From Verticillium longisporum (lineage: Eukaryota; Ascomycota; Sordariomycetes; Glomerellales; Plectosphaerellaceae), in contig JAETXT010000008.1 of the NCBI GenBank assembly GCA_019188255.1, positions 1,426,001 through 1,490,000 of the forward strand: DNA of 64,000 nt, written 5' to 3'. The notes under the pieces were generated by a model. The model saw nothing but the letters and a program-made list of their open reading frames with translations, was not told the DNA's origin and made no database searches. A program made the position numbers and the translations under genes. The first letter of the stretch is position 1, and each line of letters starts with the position of its first letter. Shown piece by piece: positions 63,106 through 64,000 of this stretch.

Positions 63106-63683
63106 ATGTTCGGGACGGCGATTCTCAAGACAGCAGCGTTGCTTCTCGTTGCTGCTGGGTCGGCATTTGCTGCACCTTCGACACTTCTTCAGTCACGATC
63201 CAAGTCCCCCATCACGCACCTTGGATCTCAGGGCCCCATCTTATGTACGTTTGTTTGATTTTGTTCCCAACAGAGCTCGCGGTTACTTACTCTCTTTAGC
63301 CGGCGGTGTCATGACCAAGGATATTGTCTACACCAGTGGCACGATCCCCTCTGTCAATGGCACGATCCCTGAGGGCATTGAAGCCCAGACGGTACGTCAC
63401 CAGCCACATGTCGTGTCCTCTCTGCGCTTTGATGACTGACGGTCAGCAGGCTGCTGTCATCAACAACATTGGGCTCATTCTGGAAGAAGCGGGCACGTCG
63501 TGGGACATGGCCATCAAAACGACAGTGTTCCTCGCCAACATGGACGATTTTGCTGCGATGAACGGCGTGTACGGCAAGCTGCTGCCCAACCCGAAGCCGG
63601 CACGAACGACTATCCAGGCGGGCAAGCTGCCAGGCAACTTTCTGGTTGAGATTGAAGCCGTGGTGGCCCGTCCTCACTGCTGA
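63106..63683 (+). CDS. RidA/YjgF-family protein with signal-like N-terminus
   Basis: Predicted 155-aa protein from three exons (63,106-63,244, 63,300-63,391, 63,447-63,683; both introns 55 bp, GTACGT...TAG and GTACGT...CAG; phases fit). The Rid domain covers residues 35-152: YTSGTIP (57-63), EGIEAQTQAAVINNI (71-85), PARTTIQ (128-134) and LVEIEAVVA (143-151). Arg130 and Glu145 match the Arg and Glu conserved in imine-deaminase members (RidA, UK114, Mmf1), which hydrolyse 2-imino/enamine intermediates to keto acids and ammonia. The first 22 residues form a basic-then-hydrophobic segment ending AFA-AP, a good secretory signal. Rid proteins are normally cytosolic or mitochondrial, so this is unusual. 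A start at a later Met is unlikely, because exon 1 would be lost. The gene is divergent from the LAAO-like gene, whose product makes imino acids. Confidence 0.88.
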
Positions 63684-64000
63684 TGAGGCTTTGGGCTTGA
63701 TCGGTCGCATCATGTTGCCGGCCAAAATGCAACGGGGTTGTCCACTGCGATTGAGAGATGCACACGATTTTATGACACGGAATGTATGACTGAAGCTTAG
63801 ACCGGCTCCGTACACTGTGAACAGAGGCAATTGTCGATTGGATTGCACCGCTATAGGGATAGCTTCACGGAGCTTGTGTCTCACCAGCATGGCCTTGGGC
63901 GCCTTGCGAAGTTACGTGGTGATGTCTCGGGGAAATAGCTGTCTTTGTTCCCTGAGCGCTGGTAGAGGTATGGAGCAGTCCCTGTTCGTCTTGTGGCGGC
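63684..64000. other. 3' flank of the RidA-like gene to window end
   Basis: 317 bp of non-coding-looking sequence after the RidA-like stop. No gene or RNA recognised; the next gene is outside the window. Confidence 0.4.

Overview
The window comes from a filamentous ascomycete (Pezizomycotina, most likely Sordariomycetes). The genes have short GT-AG introns (about 55-175 bp) with CTAAC/CTGA-type branch sites. The protein families are typical of that group, and the first 52.5 kb is transposon DNA wrecked by repeat-induced point mutation (RIP). In that block CpA and TpG are almost absent on both strands. ATG codons are therefore nearly gone, and no open frame of useful length survives except inside two undamaged transposons.

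Layout: (1) 1-31,388 is a nest of RIP-mutated Ty1/Copia-like elements of one family. They share a ~290-bp LTR and a ~1.2-kb 3' non-coding region containing a GA-rich microsatellite. At least three RIP-mutated pogo/Fot1-like DNA transposons lie among them. (2) 31,389-33,247 and 34,993-36,851 are two GC-rich pogo-like transposons, apparently identical and free of RIP. Each has TA target duplications, 46-bp terminal inverted repeats and a transposase frame broken by the same two -1 shifts. (3) 36,852-43,627 is a RIP-mutated Ty3/Gypsy remnant on the minus strand. It is interrupted at GCTAA by a complete RIP-mutated Ty3/Gypsy chromovirus (43,628-50,555; 474-bp LTRs, gag-RT-RNaseH-integrase-chromodomain). 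AT-rich sequence resumes until about 52,555. (4) From about 52,560 base composition switches abruptly to normal gene-bearing DNA with five genes.

The five genes are a REX3-like DEDDh RNA exonuclease (minus, three exons), a secreted Tri14-like beta-propeller protein (minus, two exons), an NmrA/isoflavone-reductase-like Rossmann protein (plus, two exons), an L-amino-acid-oxidase-like flavoprotein with a signal peptide (minus, carrying a frameshift) and a RidA/YjgF-family protein that also has a signal-like N-terminus (plus, three exons). The last two are divergent across a 1.67-kb spacer that holds GATA-factor-type sites and a perfect 22-bp palindrome containing two CACGTG boxes. LAAOs release reactive imino acids and RidA proteins hydrolyse them, so the pair looks like a secreted oxidase plus imine deaminase. 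The oxidase frame is broken as read, so that system may be decaying or the break may be a sequence error.

Limits: everything was read by eye. Element boundaries inside the RIP block are good to a base where LTR or TIR ends are visible, and otherwise to tens of bases. Family names rest on recognised motifs, not on searches.
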